Shown here piece by piece: positions 1 through 8,830 of a stretch of DNA of 64,000 nt. The DNA lies in NCBI GenBank assembly GCA_024641945.1, contig JAHECD010000003.1:24835-88834 (forward strand). Reading direction: 5' to 3'. The notes beneath the pieces were generated by a model. The model made no database searches. It saw only the letters and a list, made by a program, of their open reading frames with translations, and was not told the DNA's origin. Origin of the DNA: Rubrivivax sp. GTDB lineage: Bacteria; Pseudomonadota; Gammaproteobacteria; Burkholderiales; Burkholderiaceae_C. The translations under genes were made by a program, and so were the position numbers. The number at the start of each line of letters is the position of its first letter. Position 1 is the first letter of the stretch.

Positions 1-531
1 GGGACGGCCGGAATCGGACATCGCCCGCTGCTTCAGATCGAGTGCCGACAGGAAGCCGATGCCCTCGCCTTCGCCCTTGATGTAGTCGTAGCCCCATTTC
101 CACTGGTACCCCGTGGCCTTGATCGTGATGTCGGCATTGGAGGTGTCCTTCTGTGCAACCACCGTCCGGGTTGCAAGTGCCCCCATTCCGATGACGATCA
201 CAAACGGAACGACCGTCCAGGCGATCTCGACCGCCACGCTTTCGTGGAAATTCGCCGCCTTGTAGCCAAGCGATTTGCGGTGCTTCAGGATCGAATAGAA
301 CATGACCCCGAAGACGGCGATGAAGATCACCGTGCAGATCACCATCATGATGACGTGCAGCGAATGGATGTCAGACGCCATGCGGCTCGCAGCCGGATGC
401 AGGTCGATCTGGTTCGTCGACGGCCCGCCAGGCAGGTCGTTGACGGCTGACGCCGCCTGCGCAAACAGCGAAGTGCCGAGCGCAAGGCTCCAGCGGGACA
501 GGGACGACCGAAGCAGGGACATCGTTTTCAT
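1..531 (-). CDS. coxB: cytochrome c oxidase subunit II (partial)
   Basis: Subunit II of the aa3-type terminal oxidase, which carries the CuA centre that accepts electrons from cytochrome c. The 177 visible codons are the N-terminal part; the gene runs off the left edge, so the CuA ligands are not seen. Visible features are a signal peptide (about residues 1-27, ending SLFAQAASA), a first membrane helix beginning SLHVIMMVICTVIF, a second one (WTVVPFVIVIGMGALATR), and the start of the periplasmic domain with the aromatic motif GYQWKWGYDY. The start ATG at 531 overlaps the stop of the upstream DUF2244 gene by four bases. A second in-frame ATG lies three codons further in. Confidence 0.95.
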   Translation of the reverse strand, partial: MKTMSLLRSSLSRWSLALGTSLFAQAASAVNDLPGGPSTNQIDLHPAASRMASDIHSLHVIMMVICTVIFIAVFGVMFYSILKHRKSLGYKAANFHESVAVEIAWTVVPFVIVIGMGALATRTVVAQKDTSNADITIKATGYQWKWGYDYIKGEGEGIGFLSALDLKQRAMSDSGRP

Positions 532-1094
532 CTTGGATCTTCAGACGGAAATGCAGAGGGCGGCAGGCTGCGCGCTGATCGCAGCGCGAGCCGGAGTTCA
601 TTGGCAAGTGTCGGGCGCAGTTCCGGGCGCAGAAAGCGACCGACGAGAACACGATGGCCCTGCCCGGAGATTTCGACCAGCGATCCTTCGCCGTGCCGCG
701 GCTCGACAGAGACCCACTCGGCGCGGAATTCCGTCATCACGGTTCGGCTCCCGTTGGACTGCTCCACTTGCAGCGTCTGGCCTGTCAGCGTGAGCAGGTC
801 TCCGTCGCGCACGTGGCGCGCGAACATCAGCATCGCCGCGCCGACCGCCAGCAGTTCCAGCCCGGCAAAGGCCAGGACCACGGTCGCGCCGTGAAATGCG
901 AAAGGGGTCGCGATGACCATGGACAAGCCACAAAGCGACAAGTAGACGGCCCCCAGTTGGGCCGGCGTCATCGAGCAATTGCGGCGCAGCACCCATTGAA
1001 CGCCAGCATCGATGCCGGCACGCCCGAGACGCCAACCCGCCGCAGGCGAAGCCGCGGTGCCGGTCCAGGGTGAGGGTGAGATCGCTACCGACAT
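528..1094 (-). CDS. DUF2244 domain membrane protein
   Basis: Small inner-membrane protein of 188 residues. Two membrane helices lie at about residues 48-90 (around LSLCGLSMVIATPFAFHG and VLAFAGLELLAVGAAML). A soluble beta-rich tail follows with FRAEWVSVEP and RVLVGRFLRPE, which is the DUF2244 pattern. Its function is not established. In many Burkholderiales such a gene sits just before coxB, and here it is translationally coupled to coxB (ATGA overlap at 528-531), which suggests a role in oxidase assembly or expression. That role is inference. The start could instead be Met42 (SMTPAQLG), since residues 1-40 look unstructured. Confidence 0.8.
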   Translation of the reverse strand: MSVAISPSPWTGTAASPAAGWRLGRAGIDAGVQWVLRRNCSMTPAQLGAVYLSLCGLSMVIATPFAFHGATVVLAFAGLELLAVGAAMLMFARHVRDGDLLTLTGQTLQVEQSNGSRTVMTEFRAEWVSVEPRHGEGSLVEISGQGHRVLVGRFLRPELRPTLANELRLALRSARSLPPSAFPSEDPR

Positions 1095-1216
1095 TGCAGA
1101 GGCAGATTCATGTGCGTGCTGTGACCGAAACAGCCGCCCCGATGGCAGCCGCCGGACGGCAAGGTCGCCACCTCGCCAAAACGACCGGGAATTCTAGCGT
1201 AGGTATCAGTGCCGAC

Positions 1217-2125
1217 TTATCTGGAGGGACGAGCACGGCGGGCTTTCACCATGGCCCGCATATCGGCGAGTTCCACACGGGATTCGGCAGCCACACGCGC
1301 CCGCGGCAGCGGCTTGAATGCGTGTCCGTAGACGATCTCGAAATCGAGTTCGAGCCTGCCTGCCGGGCCGCGAGCGGCAAGGCCCGCAAGCGCGTCGATC
1401 CATCTCGCCCGCCAGCGGGGTGTACGCAGCCCGGCGAACCTGCCGCTGGCGGCGTTCGCGCCGAGTGATCTCAGCTCCAACAAGGCCGAGTCGGCGTTGG
1501 ACCACGTCAACGTGATCGTCTCCTGGTCCATCACCGGGTCGGCAAAACCCGCTTCGACGAGCATGTCGCCGAGGTCGTGCATGTCGACCAGCGGTCCCAT
1601 CGGAGGGCCCCATCCCGAGCGCTCGTACAGGGCTCTCAATTGCGGCAATGTGCCGGGGCCGAGTGTGGAGAACATGAGGAAACCGTCGACCGCCAACGCA
1701 CGATGCCACCGCGCGAATGACTCGAGTGGATTGAAGACCGTGTGCAGTGACATGTTGGACCACACCAGGTGCGCCTGGCCGTCGGCGACCTGCTCCACAC
1801 GCTGCGGCGCCGACGGCGCACGCCATCGGCTCGGCGACCACCATGGCAATGACTGCCGGCCGGGGGGCGCAGGCTCCACGGTGATGCGGCGCGCGCGAGG
1901 GTAGGCGGCCGCCAGTCGGTCCTGACCGCCGCCGATGTGCGACCACCAGTCGAGCACGCACCCCGGTTGCAACCGGATGATCGACAAGCGCTCGCCCATC
2001 CGACGCGCCACCTCGCTGTGAAGCCAGGGTGCCGTGGGGGCACGTTGCAGGCGCCTCACCACGCGGGCGAGCGCCACCGCATCGACGCCGTGTCGAGGCG
2101 TCGCTGAAGGGGTCGCACCGGCCAT
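1217..2125 (-). CDS. BioC-like SAM-dependent methyltransferase
   Basis: A 302-residue class I methyltransferase-like protein resembling the BioC proteins annotated in Burkholderiales; BioC methylates malonyl-ACP to start biotin synthesis. The SAM-binding motif I is unusual: LDWWSHIGGG at about residues 58-67 instead of the common LDLGCGTG. Later blocks are LVWSNMSLHTV, FLMFSTLGPGTL, and DMHDLGDMLVEAGFADPVMD, the last two typical of BioC-type enzymes. I chose the ATG at 2125 because the longer open frame upstream overlaps comF. The gene is divergent from comF with only 19 bp between starts. Whether it is the real BioC or a paralogue of other specificity cannot be decided here. Confidence 0.7.
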   Translation of the reverse strand: MAGATPSATPRHGVDAVALARVVRRLQRAPTAPWLHSEVARRMGERLSIIRLQPGCVLDWWSHIGGGQDRLAAAYPRARRITVEPAPPGRQSLPWWSPSRWRAPSAPQRVEQVADGQAHLVWSNMSLHTVFNPLESFARWHRALAVDGFLMFSTLGPGTLPQLRALYERSGWGPPMGPLVDMHDLGDMLVEAGFADPVMDQETITLTWSNADSALLELRSLGANAASGRFAGLRTPRWRARWIDALAGLAARGPAGRLELDFEIVYGHAFKPLPRARVAAESRVELADMRAMVKARRARPSR

Positions 2126-2144
2126 CTGGGCAGTATATTGACGT

Positions 2145-2855
2145 GTGTCCAACCCTGAAGAGTCCGCTGTCGAACACCGCCCGTGGCGGGTTCCGAGCCA
2201 GTGCGAGGTCTGCCGTCGCTGGAGTCGCGAACGAATCTGTATCGACTGCGTCACGCGATTCGCACCGGCCACGCCGCGTTGCGAGGCCTGCGCAGTGCCG
2301 CTGGCGGGTGCCCGGTTGTGCGGCGAATGCCTGCGCCAGCCCCCAGCGTGGTCGCATGCCATCGCAGCGGCAGACTACGACTTTCCGTGGGATCGTCTCG
2401 TCATCGATTTCAAGTTCCATGGCAAGGTCGAACTCGCCTCCGCGCTCGCGCAGCGACTCGCGGGCGCCGTGAAGACGAGCGCAAGCTTGCCGGCCGTCGA
2501 CATCGTCGTGCCCATACCGTTGTCGGCGTCGCGGCTGGCCGAGCGCGGATTCAACCAGGCATGGGAACTGGCCCGGCGTGTCGCGCGCATTCTCGGCTTG
2601 CCCGCCGACGCCGCGGTGCTGCTGCGACCGCTGGACACGGCCCACCAGGCCGATCTGCCACGGGCGCAGCGCGCCGTCAATTTGCGCGGCGCCTTCATGG
2701 TCGACCCGCGCCAAAGGCTGCGTGTGCAAGGCTTGAAGGTGGCTCTCGTCGACGACGTGCTGACCACCGGGGCCACCGCACGCGAAGCGGCTGCCGCCCT
2801 CCTGCGCGCAGGTGCGGCCGGCGTGCAGGTGTGGACCTTGGCGCGCACACCCTGA
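2145..2855 (+). CDS. comF: ComF family phosphoribosyltransferase-like protein
   Basis: A 236-residue ComF homologue. ComF is needed for natural transformation in several bacteria, probably helping ssDNA processing at the inner membrane. The N terminus has two zinc-ribbon cysteine clusters: Cys20, 23, 32, 35 and Cys46, 49, 59, 62. The C-terminal half is a type I phosphoribosyltransferase fold with the PRPP loop VALVDDVLTTGAT near residues 193-205 and upstream ERGFNQAWELAR, a ComF signature. The start is GTG at 2145; no ATG lies between it and the zinc cluster. It is followed after 7 bp by trmL, so the two are probably cotranscribed. Confidence 0.9.
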   Translation: MSNPEESAVEHRPWRVPSQCEVCRRWSRERICIDCVTRFAPATPRCEACAVPLAGARLCGECLRQPPAWSHAIAAADYDFPWDRLVIDFKFHGKVELASALAQRLAGAVKTSASLPAVDIVVPIPLSASRLAERGFNQAWELARRVARILGLPADAAVLLRPLDTAHQADLPRAQRAVNLRGAFMVDPRQRLRVQGLKVALVDDVLTTGATAREAAAALLRAGAAGVQVWTLARTP

Positions 2856-2862
2856 GCGTCCC

Positions 2863-3333
2863 ATGTTCAACATCGTTCTCGTCCAGCCCGAGATTCCGCC
2901 CAACACTGGCAACGTGATCCGCCTGGCAGCCAATACCGGCTGCGCGCTGCACCTCGTCGAGCCGCTGGGATTTCGCATGGACGATCCGCTGCTGCGGCGT
3001 GCGGGCCTGGACTATCACGAGTACGCGCCCGTGCGCCGGCACCGGTCGTGGGACGCCTTGTTGGACACCGAACGCGCCGATGCACAGCGCATGTTCGCGT
3101 TCACCACCCGGGGGACCGCTGCCATGTCCGACGTGGTCTGGCGCCCCGGGGACTGGTTGGTCTTCGGCAATGAAACTTCGGGCCTGCCCGCCGGGCTTCG
3201 AGACTCGTTTGCGCCGGCCCAGCGCGTGCGCCTGCCGATGCGCCCGGGGCAGCGAAGCCTCAATCTGAGCAATGCGGTCGCGGTCGTCGTGTTCGAGGCG
3301 TGGCGCCAGAACGGCTATGAGGGCGCTGGTTGA
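2863..3333 (+). CDS. trmL: tRNA (cytidine/uridine-34-2'-O)-methyltransferase
   Basis: SPOUT-class methyltransferase of 156 residues, the usual TrmL length. It 2'-O-methylates the wobble nucleotide of the two tRNA-Leu isoacceptors with CAA or UAA anticodons. It starts directly with MFNIVLVQPEIPPNTGN; NTGNVIRLAANTG is motif 1, and the trefoil-knot motifs LVFGNETSGL and RSLNLSNAVAVVVFE follow. The ATG at 2863 fits the family N terminus; the open frame extends further back but only into comF. The gene is last of the comF-trmL pair and converges on gpsA with 64 bp between stops and no clear terminator. Confidence 0.95.
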   Translation: MFNIVLVQPEIPPNTGNVIRLAANTGCALHLVEPLGFRMDDPLLRRAGLDYHEYAPVRRHRSWDALLDTERADAQRMFAFTTRGTAAMSDVVWRPGDWLVFGNETSGLPAGLRDSFAPAQRVRLPMRPGQRSLNLSNAVAVVVFEAWRQNGYEGAG

Positions 3334-3397
3334 TGCAGGACCCTCCACCCGCCAGAGAGATCCGCGTCCGGACTCCCCGATAGAGATGCGCGGAGCG

Positions 3398-4405
3398 TCA
3401 ATCTTCCGGTCGCGACCCGCGTGCCATCAACACGGCGACGGCTCCGGTTGGCGACATCCGCCCCTCGAGCACCTCGACGACGGCCTGGGTGATCGGCATC
3501 TCGATACCGTGTGAACGCGCCCGGTTCAGCACCGTCGCAGCGCTGTACACACCCTCGGCCACGTGGCCGATGCTGGCCAGTACCTGATCCAGGGATTGCC
3601 CGCGCGCCAGCATCTGGCCGACCTGCCGGTTGCGCGACAGCGCCCCGGTGGCGGTCAGCACCAGATCCCCCAGCCCGGACAGGCCCATGAACGTCGAAGC
3701 CTGCGCACCGAGTGCAACGCCCATGCGCGTCATCTCGGCGAGGCCTCGTGTAATGAGGGCGGCACGTGCATTCAGGCCTGGCACACCCGCGCCGGCTTCG
3801 CCTTGCTCGGCCAAGCCATCGAGGATGCCGGTGGCGATGGCCATCACGTTCTTCACCGCGCCGCCGACCTCGACGCCAGTCGGGTCTGCCGAGGTGTACA
3901 CACGCAGCGTGTCGCCATGAAAGGCGTCGACCACGCGGGCGTTCAAGCCCGCGTCGGTGCTCGCCGCCACCAGCGCCGTCGGCTGGCCCCGAGCCACCTC
4001 GATCGCGAAGCTCGGGCCTGACAGCACACCTGCCAGCGCGCCGAGGCGTTCCTGGCGCGAGATCTCGTGACCCAACGCGCCGGAACCCGCTTCGAACCCC
4101 TTGCACAGCCATACGGCCGGTGCTTCGGCTGGCAACCAGCGCAGCGTCTCTCGCAAGCCGCTCATCGGCGTTGCGATCACGACCAGATCGGCAGCCTCGG
4201 ACTGCAGCACGTCAGTCACATCGCTGGTGACCCGCAGGGCTGGCGGAAGCGCCACGCCCGGCAGGTAGCGCGCGTTCTCGCCCACGCGCCGCATTTCGGC
4301 GGCCTGTCCGGCGTCACGGGCCCAAAGCACCACGTCGTGCGCCCTTGCGGCGCGGCTCGCCAATGCCGTGCCCCAGGCACCCGCCCCGAGCACGGCAATC
4401 CTCAT
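3398..4405 (-). CDS. gpsA: glycerol-3-phosphate dehydrogenase [NAD(P)+]
   Basis: Reduces dihydroxyacetone phosphate to sn-glycerol-3-phosphate, the entry to phospholipid synthesis. The 335 residues begin [17 protein letters not shown], a Rossmann GxGxxG nucleotide site. The catalytic Lys region is [17 protein letters not shown], followed by [11 protein letters not shown] and the substrate-site block [11 protein letters not shown]. All are typical of GpsA. The chosen ATG at 4405 places the Rossmann motif at residue 5; the longer open frame overlaps secB. The gene lies 22 bp after secB in the apparent rhodanese-grxC-secB-gpsA operon, an order common in beta- and gammaproteobacteria. Confidence 0.95.
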   Translation of the reverse strand: MRIAVLGAGAWGTALASRAARAHDVVLWARDAGQAAEMRRVGENARYLPGVALPPALRVTSDVTDVLQSEAADLVVIATPMSGLRETLRWLPAEAPAVWLCKGFEAGSGALGHEISRQERLGALAGVLSGPSFAIEVARGQPTALVAASTDAGLNARVVDAFHGDTLRVYTSADPTGVEVGGAVKNVMAIATGILDGLAEQGEAGAGVPGLNARAALITRGLAEMTRMGVALGAQASTFMGLSGLGDLVLTATGALSRNRQVGQMLARGQSLDQVLASIGHVAEGVYSAATVLNRARSHGIEMPITQAVVEVLEGRMSPTGAVAVLMARGSRPED

Positions 4406-4427
4406 CGGCGCACGCCTCGAGGCGACG

Positions 4428-4901
4428 TCAGTTGGCGCTCGTGATGATGCTCGAACCGTTGCCCGGCGCAGCCGCCTGGGCCTGCTGGGCTTCGAACATG
4501 GCCTGGAAGTTGACCTCGGTGAGCAGGATGGGCGGGAATCCGGCTCGTGTGCAGACGTCGGAGACGATCGCACGCAGGTACGGGTAGATCATCTGCGGGC
4601 AGACCACGCTGACGATGCCCTGCGCCTGCTCTTCGGGGATGTTGCGCATCTCGAAGATGCCGGCCTGCTTGGCCTCGACGAGGAACAGCACCTTGTCCGC
4701 CACCTTCGTGGTGACCGTTGCCGTCACACAGACTTCGACGATCCCCTCGGCCACCGGCTCGGCACTCATGCCCAGGCTGATGTCGACCTGGGGTTGTGTC
4801 TGCTCGAGCAGGATCTGCGGCGAGTTCGGCTGCTCCAGCGACAGGTCCTTGAGGTACATGCGCTGGATCTGGAATACAGGGGCGTTGTCTTGGTCGGCCA
4901 T
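4428..4901 (-). CDS. secB: protein-export chaperone SecB
   Basis: Cytosolic tetrameric chaperone that keeps preproteins unfolded and delivers them to SecA. The 157 residues contain the family core: [19 protein letters not shown] near the N terminus, [17 protein letters not shown], and [16 protein letters not shown] with the following [15 protein letters not shown]. The C-terminal tail is alanine/glutamine rich ([10 protein letters not shown]), as in other betaproteobacterial SecBs. Its neighbours grxC (downstream end at 4990) and gpsA are on the same strand, matching the conserved grxC-secB-gpsA order. Confidence 0.97.
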   Translation of the reverse strand: MADQDNAPVFQIQRMYLKDLSLEQPNSPQILLEQTQPQVDISLGMSAEPVAEGIVEVCVTATVTTKVADKVLFLVEAKQAGIFEMRNIPEEQAQGIVSVVCPQMIYPYLRAIVSDVCTRAGFPPILLTEVNFQAMFEAQQAQAAAPGNGSSIITSAN

Positions 4902-4989
4902 GGTGATAGGGGTCTCGTGAAATGGCCGCGCAGCCGGGGCAGCCGCGCAGGGCAGCCGGTGATTATCGCCGGTGCCGCGATGCCGGGCC

Positions 4990-5244
4990 TCAGGCCAGGA
5001 GCGTCGCGAGTTCGCCCTTCTGGTCGAGATCGACGAGGTCGTCGCAGCCCCCCACGTGACGGTCCCCGATGAAGATCTGAGGCACCGTGCGGCGGCCCGT
5101 GATCTCCATCATCTGCTGACGGGCTGCCGGGTCGAGGTCTACACGGACCTCATCGATCTGGTCGACCCCGCGCTCCTTGAGCAACGCCTTTGCGCGAACG
5201 CAGTAGGGGCAGACCAGGGTCGTGTACATCTTGACGGCGTTCAT
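4990..5244 (-). CDS. grxC: glutaredoxin 3
   Basis: Small glutathione-dependent thiol-disulfide oxidoreductase of 84 residues, the normal GrxC size. The redox motif CPYC is at residues 12-15, preceded by VKMYTTLV. The cis-proline block [10 protein letters not shown] and the glutathione-binding [10 protein letters not shown] near the C terminus are both present. It can supply electrons to ribonucleotide reductase and reduce mixed disulfides. It lies between the rhodanese gene and secB on the same strand, with about 90-100 bp on either side. Confidence 0.95.
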   Translation of the reverse strand: MNAVKMYTTLVCPYCVRAKALLKERGVDQIDEVRVDLDPAARQQMMEITGRRTVPQIFIGDRHVGGCDDLVDLDQKGELATLLA

Positions 5245-5345
5245 GCGTGCGGACCAGTGACAAAAAGGAAAATTGTCGTGCAGGTGCTGCGATCCTGCCC
5301 GGGCGCCCGTTCAAGACCCCGGGCGAGCCCCTTCGATAAGGCCGC

Positions 5346-5762
5346 CTACTTGGCTGCGGCCTTCTCCGTCGGAAGATTCGCCTCACGCCAGGCTGAATTG
5401 CCGCCGGCCAGCGGCTGCACATTCTGGTAGCCGATTTTCCGCAGGACGGCTGCGGCGCGGTTCGAACGCGCGCCGGAGGCGCACATCACGATCAGCGGCA
5501 GCGCCTTGTTGGCCGGGAGGTCCTTCGAATTCTCGAGCGAGCCGAGCGGGACATTGCGTGCGCCGACGGCATGCCCCGCCGCAAACTCCGCCGGCTCGCA
5601 GACGTCGATCAACACACCCTTCTCGCGGTTGATCAGACGCACGGCCTCGTTGGTGCCGATCGCACCGCTCCGAGCGCCACCCTTGAGCACCGGCCAGACG
5701 AGCAAGGCGCCGGATACGAGGGCCACGACGAAGAGCAGCCAGTTGTCGACAAAGAAATTCAC
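5346..5762 (-). CDS. membrane-anchored rhodanese-like protein
   Basis: A single-domain rhodanese (138 residues) with an N-terminal membrane anchor (WLLFVVALVSGALLVWPVL, about residues 8-26). The rhodanese core has LIDVCEPAEFAAGHAVGARN and the active-site loop VMCASGARSNRAA, with the catalytic cysteine retained, so it may carry persulfide sulfur. The physiological acceptor is unknown. It heads the rhodanese-grxC-secB-gpsA group, an order seen in many proteobacteria. The C terminus is lysine/alanine rich (EKAAAK). A good -10-like TATAAT lies 30-35 bp upstream. Confidence 0.88.
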   Translation of the reverse strand: MNFFVDNWLLFVVALVSGALLVWPVLKGGARSGAIGTNEAVRLINREKGVLIDVCEPAEFAAGHAVGARNVPLGSLENSKDLPANKALPLIVMCASGARSNRAAAVLRKIGYQNVQPLAGGNSAWREANLPTEKAAAK

Positions 5763-5784
5763 GTGAGCCTGTCAGATCGTGGAA

Positions 5785-5800
5785 ACCGCGGATTATAAAA
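5785..5800. promoter_or_regulatory. AT-rich divergent promoter region, rhodanese/gpmA
   Basis: The 67-bp gap between the divergent rhodanese (start 5762) and gpmA (start 5830) contains the AT stretch ATTATAAAATTT at 5792-5803. Read on the minus strand it gives a perfect TATAAT (5797-5792) suitably placed for the rhodanese-grxC-secB-gpsA operon. Read on the plus strand it gives TATAAA suitable for gpmA. I see no good -35 match on either strand, so this is a motif-based guess. Confidence 0.4.
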
Positions 5801-5829
5801 TTTCAGATCACCTCCTCACGGCAGACCCC

Positions 5830-6573
5830 ATGCACAAGCTCGTTCTGATCCGCCACGGCGAGTCCGCCTGGAACCTCGAAAACCGGTTCACTGGCTGGAC
5901 CGACGTGGGCCTGACGCCCACGGGCATCGACCAGGCACGGCAGGCCGGACGCCTGCTCAGGGAGGCCGGATACGAATTCGACGTGGCCTACACGTCGGTG
6001 CTCAAGCGGGCCATCTGGACCCTGTGGCACTGCCTCGACGAGATGGACCGTACCTGGCTGCCGGTGCGCAACGACTGGCGCCTGAACGAGCGTCACTACG
6101 GGGCGCTGCAAGGGCTCAACAAGGCCGAAACGGCCAAGAAGTTCGGCGACGACCAGGTGCTCGTCTGGCGCCGCAGCTACGACACGCCGCCGCCCGCGCT
6201 GGAGCCGTCGGACCCGCGCAGCGAGCGCAACGACCTGCGTTACGCCCGCCTGGCGCCGGGCCAGGTCCCGCTCACCGAGTGCCTGAAAGACACCGTGGCG
6301 CGTGTCTTGCCTTGCTGGGACGAGTGCCTGGCGCCGGCGATCCGGGCCGGCGAGCGGCTCGTCATCGCCGCACACGGCAACAGCATGCGTGCCCTCGTGA
6401 AATACCTGGACGGCATCTCCGACGACGCCATCGTCGGCCTGAACATCCCGAACGGCATCCCGCTCGTGTACGAACTCGACGCCAACCTCGAGCCGATCCG
6501 GAGCTATTACCTCGGCGACGCCGAGGCCGCTGCCAAAGCCGCCGCCGCGGTGGCGAACCAGGGCAAGGCATAA
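5830..6573 (+). CDS. gpmA: 2,3-bisphosphoglycerate-dependent phosphoglycerate mutase
   Basis: Interconverts 3- and 2-phosphoglycerate in glycolysis and gluconeogenesis through a phosphohistidine. The 247 residues are the standard dPGM length. The catalytic phospho-His is His9 in [10 protein letters not shown]; other family blocks are [31 protein letters not shown] and the second active-site His in [21 protein letters not shown] at 5830 places the RHGE motif at the normal distance; an upstream in-frame start would only add non-homologous residues. It is monocistronic and convergent with the HD-GYP-like gene. Confidence 0.96.
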   Translation: MHKLVLIRHGESAWNLENRFTGWTDVGLTPTGIDQARQAGRLLREAGYEFDVAYTSVLKRAIWTLWHCLDEMDRTWLPVRNDWRLNERHYGALQGLNKAETAKKFGDDQVLVWRRSYDTPPPALEPSDPRSERNDLRYARLAPGQVPLTECLKDTVARVLPCWDECLAPAIRAGERLVIAAHGNSMRALVKYLDGISDDAIVGLNIPNGIPLVYELDANLEPIRSYYLGDAEAAAKAAAAVANQGKA

Positions 6574-6588
6574 GGCCGGCCTGCAGGC

Positions 6589-6605
6589 TGCCGCGAGACG
6601 CGGCA
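6589..6605. terminator. weak hairpin between convergent genes
   Basis: A 6-bp inverted repeat, TGCCGC-gagac-GCGGCA, lies 16 bp after the gpmA stop in the 61-bp gap to the convergent HD-GYP-like gene. No T tract follows on either strand, so it could attenuate transcription but is not a clear intrinsic terminator. Confidence 0.25.
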
Positions 6606-6634
6606 CGCGCCCCGACCCCGTGCGCCGTGGCCCG

Positions 6635-7804
6635 CTACGGGTCGACCAATCCGTAGACCTGCTCCGGCAGCACACGCGGCAACCCGACACGCTCGGTCAG
6701 AGGGCCGGTGATCGCATACTCGGATTGCGACGTGTCGCGCCGTGGCGTGTCGCGGCAAGGCTTGCCAGCAGCGTCCAGCAACGCTGCCACCGTGGGAGCA
6801 TTGCCTGCCGCGCTGCGCTGGACCACGACCGCGGCGTCGCCGTTGCGCAGGCGCACGAAGTCACCAGGCGGATAGATTCCCAGCGCCTTGATCAAGGCGC
6901 CCGCCACGGGGCCGCCCTGCTCCGCCTGAAACAACTGGCGCGCCGCAACCTGCGGAACGAGTGGCGTGCGCAAGGCCCGCGGGCTCACCTTGGCCATGAA
7001 GACGTCGGACGCACGCAACACACGCACGAGGTTTGACACTTCCGCCAGCGCCCTGGGGTAACCACCGCCACCCGGTTGCTCGTGATGGTCCTCGACAGTC
7101 GCCAGCCAGTCGGACTCCGCCACGCCGCTGTCGCGCAGCATTTGCGCGGACCGCTGCGTATGGGTGCGGATGAGGTCCATCTGCTTCTTGGTCGGTGGGT
7201 CGTGCTGCTCGGCCATCTGCGCCTGCAACTCGGTCATCGACACGTTCATCGTCAGCGCGGCACGCATCAGGCACTGCACCTGCGCTGCCGGCCATTCGAG
7301 CTGGCGCGCACAGAACAACGCCACCGTGGCCGTGTGCAGCGCATGGGTCAACCCGTACAGCGCGAAGCGGCGGTCATCCTGACGCATGCACAGAAACAGC
7401 GCGGCGTCCGGATGTCTGTCGACGAGCGCGACATGCTCGTCGGCAAACGCCTCAATGCGCGGCGCCAGATCCACCTCGCGTCCGACCAGGCGCAGCAGCG
7501 AGTCGAGCTCCCAGGTCCGCTGCTCCCAGCGGTCGAACAGCGTGCGCTTGCGCGCACTCGGTGTAGCCGAAGCACCCCCTGCGGCGGTGGCCGCCAATTG
7601 CTCGCGCGCGGCCTGCGCGTCGGCATATTCCACGCAGGCCCCACGTTCGAGCAGCGCCTGCAACTGACGCACGTCCACCACACGCTGGCCGGCCGCCAGC
7701 AGAAGGCGGCCATTGGCGTCGAGCACCTTGAACGGCAGCGGCGCGCCGGGCGACATCAATGCGCTCACCTCGGCCAGCGGCACCCGGCGCGCCTCGGTAG
7801 TCAT
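6635..7804 (-). CDS. degenerate HD-GYP domain protein
   Basis: A 389-residue protein related to HD-GYP cyclic-di-GMP phosphodiesterases but apparently catalytically dead. The N-terminal part (about 1-120) resembles the small domain that precedes HD-GYP modules (FKVLDANGRLLLAAGQ). The HD part should read HD-x-GK, but the equivalent stretch here is AALTMNVSM, with both H and D gone. The GYP part survives as HHEQPGGGGYP, where the usual HHExxDGxGYP aspartate is Gly. It may act as a c-di-GMP-sensing or scaffolding protein. It overlaps the upstream PRPP-synthetase-like gene by four bases (ATGA), so the two are translationally coupled. Confidence 0.75.
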   Translation of the reverse strand: MTTEARRVPLAEVSALMSPGAPLPFKVLDANGRLLLAAGQRVVDVRQLQALLERGACVEYADAQAAREQLAATAAGGASATPSARKRTLFDRWEQRTWELDSLLRLVGREVDLAPRIEAFADEHVALVDRHPDAALFLCMRQDDRRFALYGLTHALHTATVALFCARQLEWPAAQVQCLMRAALTMNVSMTELQAQMAEQHDPPTKKQMDLIRTHTQRSAQMLRDSGVAESDWLATVEDHHEQPGGGGYPRALAEVSNLVRVLRASDVFMAKVSPRALRTPLVPQVAARQLFQAEQGGPVAGALIKALGIYPPGDFVRLRNGDAAVVVQRSAAGNAPTVAALLDAAGKPCRDTPRRDTSQSEYAITGPLTERVGLPRVLPEQVYGLVDP

Positions 7805-8691
7805 GCGTCGCTCCAGCGCAGCGAAGCCAGCGCGGCGGCCAGCATCGGGACGACCGACACCACGTTGCTCGCATGCGGCACGCAGTCCGTGCTCCAGACA
7901 TGGCGCACGCCGGCGACACGCAGCTGCTCGACGGCGTCGCCGACAAAAAGCCCATGGGCCACCGCCACGTCGACGCTTGCAGCGCCGCGCGCCAGCACGC
8001 CGCGGGTGGCCTGCACCAGCGTGCGCCCGGTGCTGGCGACGTCGTCGAGCAGCACGACGGAGCGCCCGGCAACGTCCACGTCGGGCAATGCCACCTCGAC
8101 ATCGCGGTCGCCGTGGCGCTGCTTGTGGCACACGGCGTGCGACAGCCCCGGCCGCGCCGCCGCGGCGCGTACCCATTGCGCCGCCTCTTCGTCCGGCCCG
8201 ATCAGAAGCGCCCCCGGGACCTGCCGCGCGATCCAGTCGCCGAGCAGCGGCGCCGCCGTCAGCGCGATGCCGCGCCGGCCAGGCACCACGTCGTCCATCG
8301 TCGGCACACGGTGCAGATGGGGGTCGACCGTGATCACGGCATCGAACCACGCTGCCAGCGCCCGGCCCAGGTGACGCTGGCTCACCACCTCGCCGGGGCT
8401 GAACTCGATGTCCTGTCGCATGTACGCGAGATAAGGGCACACGAGTGCCAGACGCTGCGCCCCGAGCTCGCGTGCGCCGGCAGAGACCAGCATCAGCTGC
8501 ACGATCTTCTCGTCGGGCTGCTGCAGGCCGCGCAGCAGTGCGACCACGGGGGGCAATCGCGGCGGCAGGCGCAGCCGGCTCTCGCCATCGGGGAATCGGT
8601 GGCGCTCGATCAGGGCCAGCGGCCAGCCCAGCGCTTCGGCCAGACGCCGCGCCATCGCGGCCTCATCGTCGAAAGCCAACAACAGGCTCAT
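7801..8691 (-). CDS. ribose-phosphate diphosphokinase (PRPP synthetase)-like protein
   Basis: A 296-residue Prs-family protein; Prs makes PRPP from ribose-5-phosphate and ATP. Family features seen are PYLAYMRQDIEFSPGE (the PYxxYxRQD ATP-loop block), VDPHLHRV (VDLH-like metal site), the flexible-loop KxR in HKQRHG, and the PRPP-binding loop VVLLDDVASTGRT. It is probably not the housekeeping Prs, because it is shorter than the roughly 315-residue form and diverged around these motifs (FSPGEVVSQR replaces the classical RxPISAK segment). Its neighbours are a type-2 thymidine/AMP phosphorylase homologue and a dead HD-GYP protein, which points to nucleotide or ribose-phosphate salvage. Start ATG at 8691 gives the family N terminus MSLLLAFDDE. 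Confidence 0.8.
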   Translation of the reverse strand: MSLLLAFDDEAAMARRLAEALGWPLALIERHRFPDGESRLRLPPRLPPVVALLRGLQQPDEKIVQLMLVSAGARELGAQRLALVCPYLAYMRQDIEFSPGEVVSQRHLGRALAAWFDAVITVDPHLHRVPTMDDVVPGRRGIALTAAPLLGDWIARQVPGALLIGPDEEAAQWVRAAAARPGLSHAVCHKQRHGDRDVEVALPDVDVAGRSVVLLDDVASTGRTLVQATRGVLARGAASVDVAVAHGLFVGDAVEQLRVAGVRHVWSTDCVPHASNVVSVVPMLAAALASLRWSDA

Positions 8692-8830
8692 TCGCAAACC
8701 TTTCCGCCGAGCACTCGAGTATCCGCCCGCGACCACCAAGTCGCTCCCAATCGACGGCACAGGGCACGAACGTCAGATACGTCGCGGACGGGCGGCAGGA
8801 GGGAAGGCACGTGCGGTGCGCAGAGAGCGC

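Noticed and set aside
1206..2978. A 590-codon minus-strand frame spanning the bioC-like gene and comF.
   Set aside because: It is out of frame with both recognised genes and has no motifs; only the 302-residue frame at 1217-2125 is supported.
8692..8830. Possible small gene between the phosphorylase and the Prs-like gene.
   Set aside because: 139 bp with no start plus ribosome-binding site and no recognisable product.
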